Below, piece by piece: positions 1 to 14,700 of a DNA stretch of 64,000 nucleotides. The notes under the pieces were generated by a model. The model did no database searches. It worked only from the letters and a program-made list of their open reading frames with translations, and had not been told where the DNA came from. Made by a program: the position numbers and the translations under genes. The DNA is taken from the NCBI GenBank assembly GCA_009869945.1, contig WIXG01000005.1:248001-312000 (forward strand), given 5' to 3'. Each line of letters opens with the position of its first letter. Positions within the stretch are counted from its first letter, which is position 1. The DNA is from Mesaphorura yosii. Its lineage: Eukaryota > Arthropoda > Collembola > Poduromorpha > Tullbergiidae.

Positions 1-2498
1 GTCTTCTCTCATACAAGCGTTTAGCGTGTAGAAGGAAATCCAAAGTACAACATTACAAATACAATGCAAAACTTCCACACGTATGCGTGCATGCATTTAA
101 CTTACCTTCTCCGTCAAAGCAAGCAAAACAGCCGAGCAGTGGACTGAAAGATTACGAAAAAGATTTTAAGAGGATCAGTTTTAACCCGAGCCCCTTTAGT
201 CTACCGTTAGTCGTTTTGTGAGAATCCCAGCCTATTTTCCCTTCATTTTCCCACAGTCTTGTATTGTTAAATTGTTATGTAATTTCACCTTCTTTCACGA
301 CCGCGATTGCGATTACGAGACGAGTTATTCACGCAAAGGCGATTCAGCATTCACGTGGCGGCTTGCCTGCCTGCCTGCAGTCTGCAACTTTGTGCTGTGC
401 CTTATTGTTTACAATTTACGCCATAAATTGAAGAAACGTGACTCGACTTTATTAGTTTTTCTACTCGCTTTCATTATCCACGTCCAGCATTGTCTTAGCT
501 AGACTAGGCCGGACTTTTCAAACACAAAGTAAGCTGCTATTGTCCAGTGCCCACTTCAATTGTGTCGGCTCATTGTGGACACGGGCATAGAATTTTAAAG
601 TTCAGCTTGGGCTTGACGCTTCAGATTTGTCACTACAAACTTCACGGCAGCGGTGTTACGAAATTGCCTTCATTAATTATTTGAGTCCATTACAATTCAA
701 CTTGACACTGTTGAAGTGAATATAAAACAACAGCGGCCTGCTTGTAATTGTGAACTCGTACGCGAACGTACTAAAGTCAGTTTGTGGAGGGTGTGCGGCG
801 AATCGCATGGTAGGGCTGTGAGACTCCATGTCATATGGGAGAGCAGCACCAGAGAAGATGCCGGTACCACGACTTGATTTGACTCTGGGATTGAGTGCTG
901 CAACGGCTCCTAATGGAACAGGAAATTTAAAAAGGAAAACGCCCAGAGTTGGTATGTTTGTGTGCTCTCTTAAACTTCTGCTCTCCTCGTGTTGCGTGTA
1001 CTCGTGAATCAAATGCAACAGCAACACCGCTGTGGTTGCTGCTCCATCCCGCGTATTCAATCAATCTTGGGCTTCTATCACAATCACGCTCATTCCTAAA
1101 TGGAATAGAAACAGATTACACGGCAATAATACACGTACACCTCAGATTGTAAATAATCGCTCCTTTCTCTGAGGGCAAGGCGATATGCATTTTATGTTCG
1201 CACGTGTTTCGCATTTTGTAAATTGAATTGTGAGAACGCAAATCTGTTTCGGACATAAACATGCCACCATGATTCATTAAGATGGAGGCAGCTTCCCCTT
1301 TCCAAAAATTGAGAATTATTGAGCTTAGATCAAATGTAATGATGACAGTCACGTTGAATCATCAGACCTTTTCTTTTCTAACCAAATTCTGAATCCCTTC
1401 TTCATATGGTTAACACACCAATCTTCGACGGGCACTCGACCCTGCAACGTAAACCTCTAGCCTACCACAGCTTTCGCGGACAGGATTGGAATCCGGGAGC
1501 TTGAAATCGAAACTTACGTAATGCAACAGGAAGTTGTGTGTGAGTAATTGAAAGAATAGTTCGTGCTGAAATTGAACGAGAGAGTTTACTTTGCATTCAC
1601 TCGACTTCATTCATTGGTTCAGATTCAGCGTGTTAAGCTGTCAGGTTCTCGTAAACACCGATTCCGATTTCTTGATTGATCCAAACCAGAAGCGTCCTTC
1701 AATTTCCGAATCCTGTCCAATAGTCTGACTGACTGAGTTATGACTGACAAACGAGCACGTTAAATTATCAATGACGAGAATCAGCCACGAATTTAGTTTA
1801 CGATTATGTCATTCTATTTTTACAAAATCGACAAATTGATTCGACCTGAATAAGTTTTTGGTCTCACATTTCAATATTTCTCCAACTCCAACTCAACTGG
1901 TTTATTTGTGAACGCTGAGATTGCGAATTCGCCAAGTTAAACAAAGACTTCAGTAAAAGATGTATTTAGTCTGGATGGGACTCTGCTTGGATGTCTCAAA
2001 TGATATAACATTTTATCGGACAGGAATATTCGATTTTGAATTCAACACCCTCTAAATCTATCAGTCATTCTGACAGGTTTACGGATTCGATGCCACAAAT
2101 ATCGTGTTACAATTTCTCATTCCCGTCTTGTATTTGTATTGACAGCTAGGCTGGGTTTAATTAAAATCAAATTTTATTTTGAATTTGGAGTAGGCTGGTC
2201 CTTCTGTTCAATTGAATCAGACTACTTTAAATGCGAGTGTTTGTTAACTGCTTGGCTCCTGTCACTCAACCACTGCCCACGCGAGGCTACTTACAAGCGC
2301 GTCTTTTCTCGTATCATTAGCACATGTACCTGTCCAACGCGCTTAGCATTAACTTTTGGCTACTTAATTGATTTTCTTGTGCCGTGTCAGAAGTCCGATT
2401 CATGAGACTCTGTCTAAATTAACCACTCGAAGCCTGTTGTCTTTCGTCTTGATTGCACAATGACTTGCATTATTTGCCGTCCCGGCGCTCCTTGCCAG
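1..2498. other. No supported gene; upstream/intronic DNA of the CAP gene
   Basis: I see no convincing coding exon here. The open frames are short, overlap on both strands and lack matching splice sites. The stretch is AT-rich and probably belongs to 5' intronic or upstream sequence of the CAP gene, whose first exon(s) I could not place. Confidence 0.4.
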
Positions 2499-2717
2499 TA
2501 GTGCCAAGTGCCAACTCGAAATGGTCGATGGGCGTATTTGTTCGGTGTAAATCTCCTGCTTCGAATTCGAGTCCCACAAACTTGCAAAATGCGTCATGCC
2601 ACAGCCAAAAAGTATATGGTCCACGCACGATTTCATTTCCCATTCATGGTGCTTGTGTATCCGGTCCTTCCGAAAAAGAAGTTTATCAGGCAGATGTGAT
2701 CCATGCATTGCCGCAAG
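2499..2717 (+). other. CAP: Probable upstream exon of CAP
   Basis: The open frame ends in [20 protein letters not shown] and stops at a donor (CAAG/gtatgg) in phase 1. That is the phase the next CAP exon (3858, starting with two spare bases) requires. The 5' boundary is uncertain: I chose the cag at 2496-2498, but 2604 is also possible. Antisense open frames over the same bases are most likely shadows. Confidence 0.5.
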
Positions 2718-5700
2718 GTATGGAAGTAGAGTGTTTATATTGAGCACGTTACGTACCTACAACTTTTCGGTTCATACACTCGTGCGTTCTGCTGTCTACT
2801 ATGCCTTTGATTCCCAAAATATTAATTTTGTTCTTTGCACTAGCACGTTACGAGCAAAAGTAAGCTCATTATTTTCTTAATGCGTAATGTCGGGTACCTT
2901 TGCTAACGCGAGAATTGTGGAGTAGGTTTAGGTTGGCTGCGTGCGTAGCGTGCTCCAGAGTCAAGAGGAGTATCTCAGCGAGTCTCACTACAATAATATC
3001 ATATCTCATAAATTATGCATTATTATTACGGTACGTGAGCACTTAAATTGACGTGAAACGCGAGGTAAAGACGAGCAAAAGCAAACGCAAAACCAAAACC
3101 AAGACGAAGAAGGCGTAGTGAAAGAGTTAGACTGAAGAATTGCCTAATTTATTTTTATTATTTCATTTTACGAGCTCTTATGATATTTTCTTCGCATGAA
3201 ACACTGGGGCTACGACTGGGATGTAATTTCATGACCGTTGCGCGGCTGAGCCGTCTTCATCTAGCATCTCATTCATAAGGCTGATGCTCAATTCGTCTTT
3301 TCTTCCGAAACATGGTTGTATTGCGCAGTCTTAATCTTGTCTTTAGCAATAATGCAAGAAAATGAAAAGGTCGGTTTTTCATCATAACACTTTGGCCGGT
3401 CATATTTCATAGCATTTGTGCAATCGTGGTGATACTGGAAGATAAGTTTCATGGCTGTCATAAAGTGTGGGCTGTAATTCGTCAAGCTCAGTGCGTGGAA
3501 TTCCGTGTTTTGTGAAATTCTTTTCGTGCGGCCAGGACGTGCTTCTTGGTCAGCTGTTCCTGTTGCGTTGAAAGTTTACATGCGTGAAAGTGTTGCGTCA
3601 TTTTCTCTGAACTGCTAAGTTTGAATCGCTTTGTCCTGTCCGTCTGTATTTTAAGTGATTCAATTCAACTTATGTTGTGTGTCGTTATTGTTTTGTCCAT
3701 CATCCGTTCTTCGTAATGAATGTCACGTAAAAACAACGAGAGTAAATGTACGCTAATTCGTCTAGCTGCGATAAATGCTCTTAAGACGAAACCTGGCCGA
3801 AACGCTACAGCTCCGAATTAACTTTCAGTGAATTAACATCTGATTCTTTCTCCACAGGTGTTTGGAGTCCCGGAAGCACTGACAACTCTCTGCCCAACAG
3901 CCCGACTGTAAAATCAAACTCTCTAGCCAGGAACGGCGATTCGAAGGAAGACGAACCGTTTCAGCCAGTTTGGACTCCGCCGAACGCGCCCAGTCCATCG
4001 TCTCAAAGAAAGTTCCGACCTGTAAACTTTAATGTGCCTTCGTCACCTGTCCGTACATCATCGACTTCTTCACTCGTAAACAAAATTAAACAATTTGAAA
4101 AGGTTTCAAACTTCTCTGAAATTTAGTTTAGCATTTCTCTTGAATTTCAGGAAAGGAAGCCGACTCCGCCAAAGCGAGACTATCCCAATGACATTGACAA
4201 TTTAACTCAACAATCATATTTGAACGAACCGACTTCGCTTACAGAGTCGAAATCAAACACTTCAATCCATCTGCCAAAATATCAGAGTCCAACAGTCACT
4301 CTTCTTCAGAAAGCACGAGGTACGCTGAGACGATGAGAAACTGCCAGTGCAAAATTTTGCAAGTTGTTTGTCATGTTTCAAAAATAGACTGCTGCAAAAA
4401 GCGAAGAGTCAAGAAGTCATAAATCCATATTTTTAGTTCTTTTGTATTTCTTTCTTCTGCAGAAGGTCAGCTGCCAAAAGGAGCACATTATTTAGAGCAG
4501 AAATCTCGTCTTCCAGTTGCGAGAAGTAGTTCAGCATCTGGCATTGCTTCTCTGACACAGTCACAGTCTGGCAGTGGTGGGAGGTTTTATTCACGCCAGC
4601 CTTCTTCGTTCGACTCGCCTGATACTCGTGAGAAAACATAAATAAACCATTTCTTTATGACATCCATTAGTCTAACACGGCGCTCTGCTCCATTTGCCGT
4701 AAACAATCATTCCAAGCACTAATTGTAGTTTCGAGTCGGAGTCAGAGCTCGTCCGTTTGCCAGTCTGCACGATGTTAAAGTCAAGTCAAATTCTTTCTGA
4801 TGTAATGTGTAATGCCTTGTCATTGATTGTTTATGCCAGAATACAAAGATCGACGCGAGGAGCAAAGACCACGAGTTGACCAGTCGCCAAGAAAAGTTGG
4901 AACCTCATCCTCCAATGGACATCCACCAATCCCAGTCTCGCTCCGATCGGTAAACAGACATAAATCTCATCTGAGGAAGCATGTGGCAATAATTCTTGCC
5001 TTTGTTTTGTCAGGGCGTCAAGAGTGATCAGCAACGGGAGTGGTATCGTCGCATGTATGAGTCACTTCATGTAGATAAACCGCAGGGCGCAGGTTAGCCA
5101 ACAGCCAACGTACACATACAATTAACAGAATTCTTATCATTGAGTTTGCAATTGCGATGCAATCATCTTTCCCTGAGATGTAAATGTACCCTTTCTTGTA
5201 TGTTTGTTGTTGTTTTTGACTCCGACCTCTCGCTAAAACTCTTTAACTGGATATTGTTGACGATCATGATGACGATGGATTAAATAACAATTCATGGCGC
5301 ATAAAAATGTGAATCCCCAACATACAGACTTTGTCACAGTAAAATACAAGCCAAAAGGTGACGATTCGTTCTTTTCCATCTTTTTCTGTGTGCGGTGGAA
5401 TTGTGTTAAACTAATTTTCGTTTCTGTACTAAAATCAATACCCACTTGTCGAGTATTTTTAGTTCTGTCCTCCTGCTTCGTCATTGATTAAGTTTTGTAC
5501 AGCATTTGGGGAATTTTCGTCGAGCCAGACCTGTAAATTGTAAATATGCTGTGGTCGTTTTTGAGTTTTAGTGCATTATTCCGTAGAGACTGCCAAGCCA
5601 AAGGGTTTGTGTTACGAAATTGGCGGCTTCACGAAGTTAATCTGACTATTGTTGCATGCAGGTCGAGTTCCGTACAAAGGTCTCAGTGGATACATGTCAG

Positions 5701-8700
5701 AGCCTGAGGGATACGACTCGGACAGTTACTCGTACAAATACTCTGCTCTCGACCGTCGAAAGCCGCGAGACCGTCTCTTCAGCTACGACTCAGCCGATCC
5801 TTACTATCAAAAGTCAGTTCCTGGTATTCACTTTAGTCCTGGGCGAATAGAAGACTGGGCTCCTGGAAGTTCGCACGAAACTCTAAGGTCTAGGCAAATT
5901 CGCGAACACTTGCCAACCCTTCGCTGGTAAGCATTTATATGAATTCAGGTGATGTGAGTTAGAAAGAATACGCCGAGAATAAAAACTGTAACCATCTACT
6001 TGAATTTAGGGCTTTGGGTTCAAAGGATCTTGGATATGAAAGTGATTCAAACTTAATTATTCGCAAAAAAGATGAACTCCGAGGGTCGTCGCCGCCACGA
6101 TCGCCTTTGAGTCCCGCAGAACAAAGGCACGCATACGCTGAGATTCAGAGAGGAGGTGAAGTCCCACTTCAAGGTAAGTGCTGATATTTATTCATCACTT
6201 ACTTAATATTAATTAATGTGCAACGTAAATTTTCTTGCAGGACTTAGAAAGCCTGCACCTGATAGACCAAGAGGTAAGTGTAAGCCGACCACTTTTTGTT
6301 CTCTTTCGAATTTTAGTTGCACTTTAGTTTGCCTATTTGTTGTGAACCGTATTCTTTTTCTTTTCTTTTTCTTCTTCCGCTTTCACGTTTGCTTCATGCA
6401 CCATCACGACTATGCCTAAGGTGTTAAAACTGAAATCTGGAGCCACAAAATCTTGCCCAAATATTTGTAGTTTTGTAAGTCAAATGCACTGATTGTAAAT
6501 ATTCAAGTGAACTGGGGTACATTTGCAAAAGCACGTCAGTCATCGAAAATATACAAGCACAATGCTCACGCACGCAGCCCAACTCGCACGTTGCACCCAT
6601 TCTCCAACTCTTCTTCTATCTAGTCAAGTAGAACGCGCCTGAACCGGTGAAGGTGTGATCCGCAATGGGCCAAGGGGTATTCGCTCATCATGAACTCGTA
6701 TGGAGGACTTTATGCGAATTGCGAACTGAAACTCACTGCAGAAACGAACCGTTTGTTCATTATCTCTAGCGTCCTACTTTAGAAGTCTGATCATGTCAAC
6801 TCTCGATGAATTCTCGAAAGCGAGGCGTTCTCCCTCGCCAGCGACGTCACCCATTCCGCCTCGAACTGACTCGCCAAGCAGCGTTCGAAGCGGAAGTCCA
6901 CCATTAAAGTCTCCATCTACAACATTTGACATCATTAAGGATAAGATACGAACGAGACTCAATCGTTCAAAGTCCGATAGGAGTCTCAGAAGCAAATCAG
7001 CCGAGAGAAAAGAGCAACAATCGTCAGATGATCAGTCCACTCTTCCCAGGTACTCCCACACCGTCAAAACTATACGAAGATCTGGAATTCCTGTGAGCAC
7101 GGGATCAGCAGAAAGACTTCGAGTCAATTCTCCTGAACTAACATCGCCCAGTGAAGTTCAGCGAGCAATGCAGACAACCACGCACAAATTGGTTGTGAAA
7201 TTTGAAGTCGAAAAACCAAAATCGGTCTCCGAAGCCAAGAAAGCGAAGGCGAAGGAAACCACGAAATCTGGTTTGAAGAAGACGAGCAAAGCCAATGGAA
7301 AAGTGCCCTCAGTCATGGGACAGGGAAAAGCAGTTAAAGCGTCAACGGCGGCTGGAGGCAAAGGTAACACAGCCACTCCAGTCAAACCGCCGAGAAAGGC
7401 CAGGAGCGAAAGCAGCAGTGGCAGTGGAAACGACCAACCGCGATCGATGACTCCCAAAATTACGGTGACTCCGTCTGCATCTGCACACAGGCACGCTGGA
7501 TGTCTCTCCCCGCATCACTCTAGACCCGCGTCTCCAGGCGGAAGAACTCCGTCCCCATCAAACCTTTATCGTGGAACAAGTTACTCAAATCTTACAACCG
7601 GAACCAAGAAAGGCGTCGCACCTGCATCGCACAAGCAAGTGCGTTCATCTACGTCTTCTCCAACTTTGCATGCAGCGACGGTGACAGGGACAGCAACAGG
7701 TGTTTCTGCAAGTAGGCTCAAAAGCGCGTCTTCCGCTGGAGCGCTTTCTGCTGGAAAGAGAAAGTCAAGTGCAACCGAATCCGGCGATGGCCATGAGAAT
7801 TTGGATTCTTCAAAAGCTAATCGGATTTTATTTTCTCCGTCGTCTTCCAGCGCACTTAATTCCTCCACTTCTACTGCGAAAAAACACAAATCTCCTTCTG
7901 ATGTCGGATCAGAAAAGAGCAGATCGAAATCCGCAACTCAGAGAATTGTGAAATCTCGAAATAATGAGGCAGCACGAACCAAGGCAGCTGCCATTCAGCC
8001 AGTTTTGTCTCCCACAAAGCCACTGGACCAGAAACCACAAGTGAAGATCGCGGAGCGAAAGCGTACAGCAAGCGCACTTTCTCCCACGGCGAACGTGAAG
8101 ACCGCATCGCCATCATCGTTGCGACCACGCCACAATTTACGCGAGTACAGCAGCAGTTACGAGTACTACTCGTCGTACGATGACTCTGCCGCGCGATCAT
8201 TACCGGCACTCACACCGTACTTGAGAGAAACTCAACGTGTGTCGAAGTCCATGTTTCTCCTCAAAAATCTTGATCTTCCAATTCCACGACCGACTTTCAC
8301 GTCTCTGCTCCGAGAACGACTCGGTCTGGAGAATCGTTGTGGTATCAAGCGCAGTTACTCGCTGCAAAGTTTGAGAGGCCTGACCAACAGCCTCGCTCGC
8401 AAAGAGTACTCGTCGTACGTGCACGAGCTGCAGCAGGCACGAGCAAAGTCACCGAGATTTGTTCAGCTTCATCGGCTTTATTCGAGTTTGGAAAGATTAG
8501 GTCAGCTGGAAAAATCCGCGTCTCTGTACGACATTCCGATTCTGAGTCTGCAGCGACAGCTCGACTTTGACTCGTGGTGGAAGCTCAGAAATCGATTGAA
8601 ACTGGACGAGGAAATTGCGTCCATTTCGACTCAACTTCTCACCGCACAAAAGAACCGAGAATTCTTTTTCATGCCAAAGAGAGTCGAGGAATTCAAATGG

Positions 8701-11700
8701 AAAGGGGATGCAGCACTCAGAATCAAGAAATGGACGATTGACGAGCTGAGGCACTTCCTGAAAATGGGAGCCTGTCTCAGAAAGCCGGCGGAACTGCTTT
8801 ACAAATCTGCGTTTGACCTTCACAAGACGGCGTGGAGAGGAGTCTCCGTCAAGGAAGTTGCTCTGAACATTGAAGTGGCTGCGTCGGCCAAAACGCACCA
8901 CGAATTTTACCAAAATGCGCCAAGAGAACGTGGCTGGCTGCGACGGGCCTTTTCCATGAGCTCAACGTTGTCGGAAGAGCAGAGGGAAAATATTCGCTCA
9001 AGGCTTGGGAATCTGCTGACTAAAATCACGGAAGTGCGGAAGGAAGAGACGACCACAACCACTCACAGCGGGTCACGTCCACTCGTGACAACTCCGAGAG
9101 GCCTCACATTGTCATCTTCCTCGACTTCCACAACGGTATATCGCACCGACTCGGGACGCACGGTCGGTTATGACGGATTTCTGACGGAGTCTGCAAAAAA
9201 GCAGCTAGCAAGAACACTCAGCGACGAATTTCGCGAAAAGAGGATTCTGGATGCACGAAACAAGCTACGAGAGCAAAAAAGGCAGCAGCAGCAATCGGAC
9301 GGCGGGAGTTCATCCGACCATTCCGGGAAAACTGTGATTCACATCCCAATCACACGAACCCAAGCTCTGTTGCAGCGACAGCTTAAATCCGCATCATCCG
9401 CAGAAGATGGCAAGTCTAAACTTCCGCCCTACTCGTTGTACTGTGCTAATGAAGTCCCTCTCAAAGTATCAAAGTTCGAGGAGTATAACAAAGCTAATAA
9501 CCAGGAACCGCACAGATTGAAGCCCTACGGCAAATTCACCACAAGCGTCACGACTCACATAAAAGAGATGCAAGAGTCCAGACCACGAGTGGATTCAAAC
9601 AAGTACAAAAGTTTGGGAATAAATGCCAGAGCAGGGAGACCGAGTTCAAAGGAAGTGGGACACGCTCCTCGCGCTCGCACTGCTGTGATTAGGACCCCGC
9701 CAAGTTTTGCACAGACGAGCAAAATCGAGATAAAGGAGAGCAGAACGGCAGAGGGAGGGCTTCCACCGCCGCCACCACGCAATTATCGGTACATGTCGCA
9801 CGTGAATGTCATCAGTCGACTCGCGGCTCTGCTTCTCAGAAGAGATGAACAACTCCGACGTTTAGTCACGCGTGAGACGCTCGAACGTGACAAATTAGAA
9901 AGAATGAGAATCTCGAATTTCGGAGAAGTCGACCGTCTTCGTTATCTCTACGAGATGTACTACCCGTTCAGGAATTATGGCTCCACATACTCACGGGGCA
10001 GCCTTCGATGGGAACCCGAAGTGAATCTGCTGCGATGCCTTTTCTGCTCAGACCCGGATCTCGCGCGGCTGACGGATCCAATCTCTCCACATGATTACGG
10101 AAGTAGTTTCAGACGATGCGCAAGCGCAGATGTGTTCAAGAGTAAATTCGACTCGCTGGAGTTCAAGGAGAAGCGAAGCAGGTCACCTGATGGCCGAGAG
10201 GCTTCACCAACGTTCATGTCGTCTCAGTCGCCAGACTTGTACTTCAATTCAAGGTCCAGAAAGCCAATTTACCAGCCGAGTTCAACTCCGAACATTTGCC
10301 AGCCGACACTGACAGCGCACTGCTACTTGGAATCCCCAATCAAGTCAATGGAGACGGACTATAGTTCGGATTACTCATCGGGGTACGGCCTGTACGGAGT
10401 AGCTGCTGGAGGCGATGGGTACTACTCACTTGCCACGAACTCTGCCACAACCTCGCCGGTCACGACCACCTCCGTCTCGCCAACTTCCAGCGCTTCGTAC
10501 TTGAACACGGCGGCGTCCAGGGCGCAGACGCAGAGCCTCGATTCAAGAGCCAAGTCTTGGAATTATGACCCGAGTGTCCACAGGCCAAAATTTCGCTACG
10601 TTCCACCGCAGCCTTACATTGCCAACACCAGCACCTTATCAAGTAGCTCCTTCCGAAGCAACAGAAGCCAAAGTGCGATGGTAACTTCGCCTCCACCACC
10701 AGGCACAGGCTCAAGCGGCTACGAGTCGTACCGCGCGGGCAGCACCAGCACCGTTCGTCGATGGAACTCGACTTCGAGTGGTAAAGGTGATAGACCTAAA
10801 AATACAAATATTGACGTAGGCAGCGAGAGTAAACGTTGTAAACAGTATTACTACTACTACGGCATCGTGTAAAAACTTTTAGCGCTGTTTAGATGATCTG
10901 TCTTTCTTTTCTTTAAGCCGTACGTAACATATCAGGTGATAAGTTAATCCGCATTTTCATTCTTCTTAAATGATTGTCATTGTACAAATTAGGTCGACGA
11001 GTTGGCTTCAGGCTCCAGACTTCAGTTTAACACTTGCGACTTGCCCAGCGAACTGTTTGTATATTGCTAATTGCTTCCTGTGACTTGACTTGATTCTTGT
11101 TTGGTTGCTACTGCTGTGCATGTGAATGTGATCAATTGCAAAATGCAAGAACTCTGAACAAACTTGGCTTCAATGCCCATGATGGTGCTGAGAAGACAAT
11201 AACCGACCACTCAATCCAACCCAACTTGAGCATGCCACTTGCTGCAAACAGCTGCTGACTTTTATTAATATTCTTCTTTCACCTGAATTTACCAATTCAC
11301 GTGTGCGTCCACGACTTTTCAGACTTCCAGCGTGTGCGTTAATGAGACGTGAATCTCAATTGTACATTTTGTAAATATGTTGTAAGCATGTAAATATCAA
11401 CGCCTCCTCAATGACATGTGACTTCCATTTCTTTCTCTCTGATTTCTGTCCAAAATTTGATCTTTGTACCAATCTTGTTTCGAAAAATGGGCTTTTAGCA
11501 TAATTAATATGATAACCGATAACTTAGGCTGATTGTAATGTTTGATGAACCAGACCGATTCCCATTGCGAATATCCCGAGACTTGCCTAAAGTTCCGCCG
11601 AATAAGTACTTTCAATTTCGGCAAATGGTGCAAGACATGCGAGCCAGAAGTGCTGTTCCGCTCGAAAAAGATGATTTGATGGTGGCAGCGGCTGATGATG

Positions 11701-14700
11701 CTTGGAGCAGGAGACCGAGAAGTGTGGAGCCCCTGCACTTTAAAGATTCGTCTTATCCGTACACGAGGAAGTCCGAATCTTGCAGTACGTTACAAAGGAT
11801 GCATATTTATTATGAAAGCAAACTCAACATGATTGGTTCTGTTGTTTGTATTTCTATTGGTGGTGTACACAAAGGAAAGCGTGCAAACTAAAATTAATTG
11901 TGCCTTGTCATAAACATATTAAAATCAGAAAATAAGATTTCAAGGTCTTTTCTGTGTGCAGAACTGATTAAATGTTGACTTTGCTTTCTTCCGCCAATGA
12001 TATTGCGGGGAAAGCTTCAGTTTTCAGCACGGGTTGGCATTGGCGTTTGGGAAACCTGTTTCGCGAGCAAGAGAGACTGCTTACACGCTGTAAATTGATT
12101 AAGCTACAGACTACAACACGGGCAGGCATGGCATGAGAGATTTAGCGTTAGCACTAATTTGCATTTTAAAAGAGAAAGAACGTCAATCCTCTCTGTCAGA
12201 TTTTTAAGCTTGAGATTATTACTCCAAACAAAAACAAAGTATGCACGCGGAGAAAGGTAGCGCCAGAGACAGAGACATGCTACAAATGAATACAATCGTC
12301 ACTTATTCGTGTTCACGTGCTGTCAAAAATATTTAGATTCAATGTGAATGTCTGTTTCCTACTGTTATTGTGTGTATTAAAATATAGAACAAGGGTGACT
12401 GCTACAGCCAAAGCCACAATTTGTGTGGTAGATTTTAGGATTTATTCTTCAACCTCCCGCTACATTACCGGAAGGAAGACTTCACCAAATTACACAAAGC
12501 ACTGAAAATATTTCACCGAAACTCAAGTGAAAGCACTCAATTTACTGTTTCGTGTTTCCAATTCTGTGTAACGATTGATTATTGCCTTAAGATATGGGCT
12601 CTTGAATGTTCTATATTCTTGGAATTAATTCTAGCAATGCTTAGGTTAAATAGTATTTCTATTTTCAGAACAGATTTATGTTCTACGTGCCGATTTTACG
12701 TCATGATTCACGATTGGAAGGATAGGCAACTTGTATCGTTGTCCTTTCATAGGCTTTTGTGTGTGTGTTTCTCTTGTGTCCGTCCTTTCTCTTTGTGTTG
12801 GGTTGGGTTGAGTCTTCGATTTATGCCATTATTTCTTTAATATTATGAAATTGATGCGAGAAGGTTTGCTTTTCGATGCATTTTTATTTTTTTGCTTGCG
12901 CTTAATCGTGAATCTTGGTCTCCTGTCTTTAATTTGAAACACAACCGTGCGTAAATACTTGAAAGGACATCGAAATCTTTGTACTTAAATATCTTCTTTG
13001 GCTTGTTTCGATACAGTCAGCCCTCACAAGTATGCGGAATCTGAAGTCAATATTCACTATAAGGCGCCAGTACGCCTCGAGGAAAAGAAGTACGTTTCGG
13101 AAGATGAGCTCCGCGCGAGACAAATAGCGTCGATGAAGCGGTTTTATGAAGAGCAGCGACAAAGGAAGTATTTGCAAGAAATCTACGACATGGAGAACAG
13201 GAGGCACATGGACAATTTTACGTAAGCTCGCATCCGTGTAAAATTCTCTTTTAAATAAAGTCCTTTAGTCTTGTCACCTTTAATATTCTATTTCTTTGCT
13301 GTTTGCTATTTGCTGCTTCAGACCATCGCAAAAGTCTCCGATTCCTCTCAACAGATACGAGGAAGTCGTAGATTCAATGATACCAAAATGGCAAAGGGAC
13401 AGAACGCCGGAACATCGAACCGCTGCTCGTGCGCTTTTTAATTTCGTCGCACAGAGCGCCAGGTACGATGAGTGTGATGAACAGCGTACATTTTATAGAT
13501 AAGGATGGCAGCTACTGTCAAGTTGTACTTTTTGCTGCTTCCAGGGAATTGGGCTTTAAGAAGGGAGACATTCTTTATATTCGGAGGAAATTGGATGCCA
13601 ACTGGTACGAAGGAGAGCACAATGCTGCTGTTGGAATTTTTCCGACTTCCTACGTTGAAGTAAGTTAACACTTTGCATCGCTATGTCTTCTTATATCACG
13701 TTTAATTTATTCGAAAGTCGAAAGAAAGTTGAAGTGCGTGTGACTCTTTCTGCAAGCTTCCCTGTGTTGTATTTGTATGATTTCCCATTGTCCAGATTAT
13801 AAGCTCGTACACTGGGGACAGAGCAACGCCAAAATCCGCTGCAGAAGGTCAAGCTCGAGTGCTTTACAATTTTGCTGCGGCCAGCGCAGTGGAAATGTCA
13901 GTGGCTAAGGGCGAGATAGTCGTTCTTACACGTCGCGTTGACAAAAACTGGTATGAAGGTCGGATCGGTGCACGGCAGGGGATAATCCCGGTCTCGTACG
14001 TTCACGTTCTGAGAGAACCTGGCCCACACTTGAAGTCACTTTCACCGAAACCTGTTGGTGCTCCTGCCGCACACTCTCTTGTCACACAAAACGGAATCTA
14101 TTCAACGAGCACGGCGGAACATGGCTATAAACCAAATCAATTCTCCATTGCTTCTGACTACAGTAATGTGAGTAGCTTCTCCGATTGCATTGTTGCGCCA
14201 CGCGTCCTGGCATCCTGTTTTAGCGGCTGTGTGGCAGGTGAAAATTGAGATTAATGACGCGCGCATTTCTTTTTTGTACCACCAGACGCCGAAATTTAAC
14301 TTCCCAAAGCCTCGAACTCCTATGAATGGAAGGTACGATCGAATGAAGGAGAACTTGACAATTGACACCAGAATGGAGCCAGCAATGTAAGTCGTGTGAG
14401 CGTTGCTGCCTTATTCGACACCTTTCCCCTTGGTTTTCTTGGTTGTAAGCATGGCAGGTGTTTTCGGCGTGAAGTTTCCTGGCCTGACATATTTAGTTTT
14501 CCAAATCGCATATCTGTCGTTTATCAGACGTCATACAACTTTCACATTTACTACTGCATTTTGACTTTCCATTTCAACTTTTCAACAAAATTACAAGTGT
14601 GCGTAATGTTTTCTCTATTCAGTTGCATTACGGCGTGTCTTTTATTCAATTTCCTTTCCGATAGAACTGTTCTTTTTCTGTATGTATGCATGCACATAGT

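Noticed and set aside
677-1060. 127-codon - strand frame
   Set aside because: No signal peptide, domain or splice context. A frame of this length is expected by chance somewhere in 64 kb, and part of it overlaps another open frame.
2400-2747. 115-codon - strand frame
   Set aside because: It mirrors the proposed + strand CAP exon, and its product has no recognisable feature.
10781-10872. Giant CAP exon read as a complete single-exon gene ending at 10872
   Set aside because: The upstream acceptor and downstream donors fit CAP phases exactly, so an internal exon is the simpler reading; the read-through end is kept only as a possible isoform.
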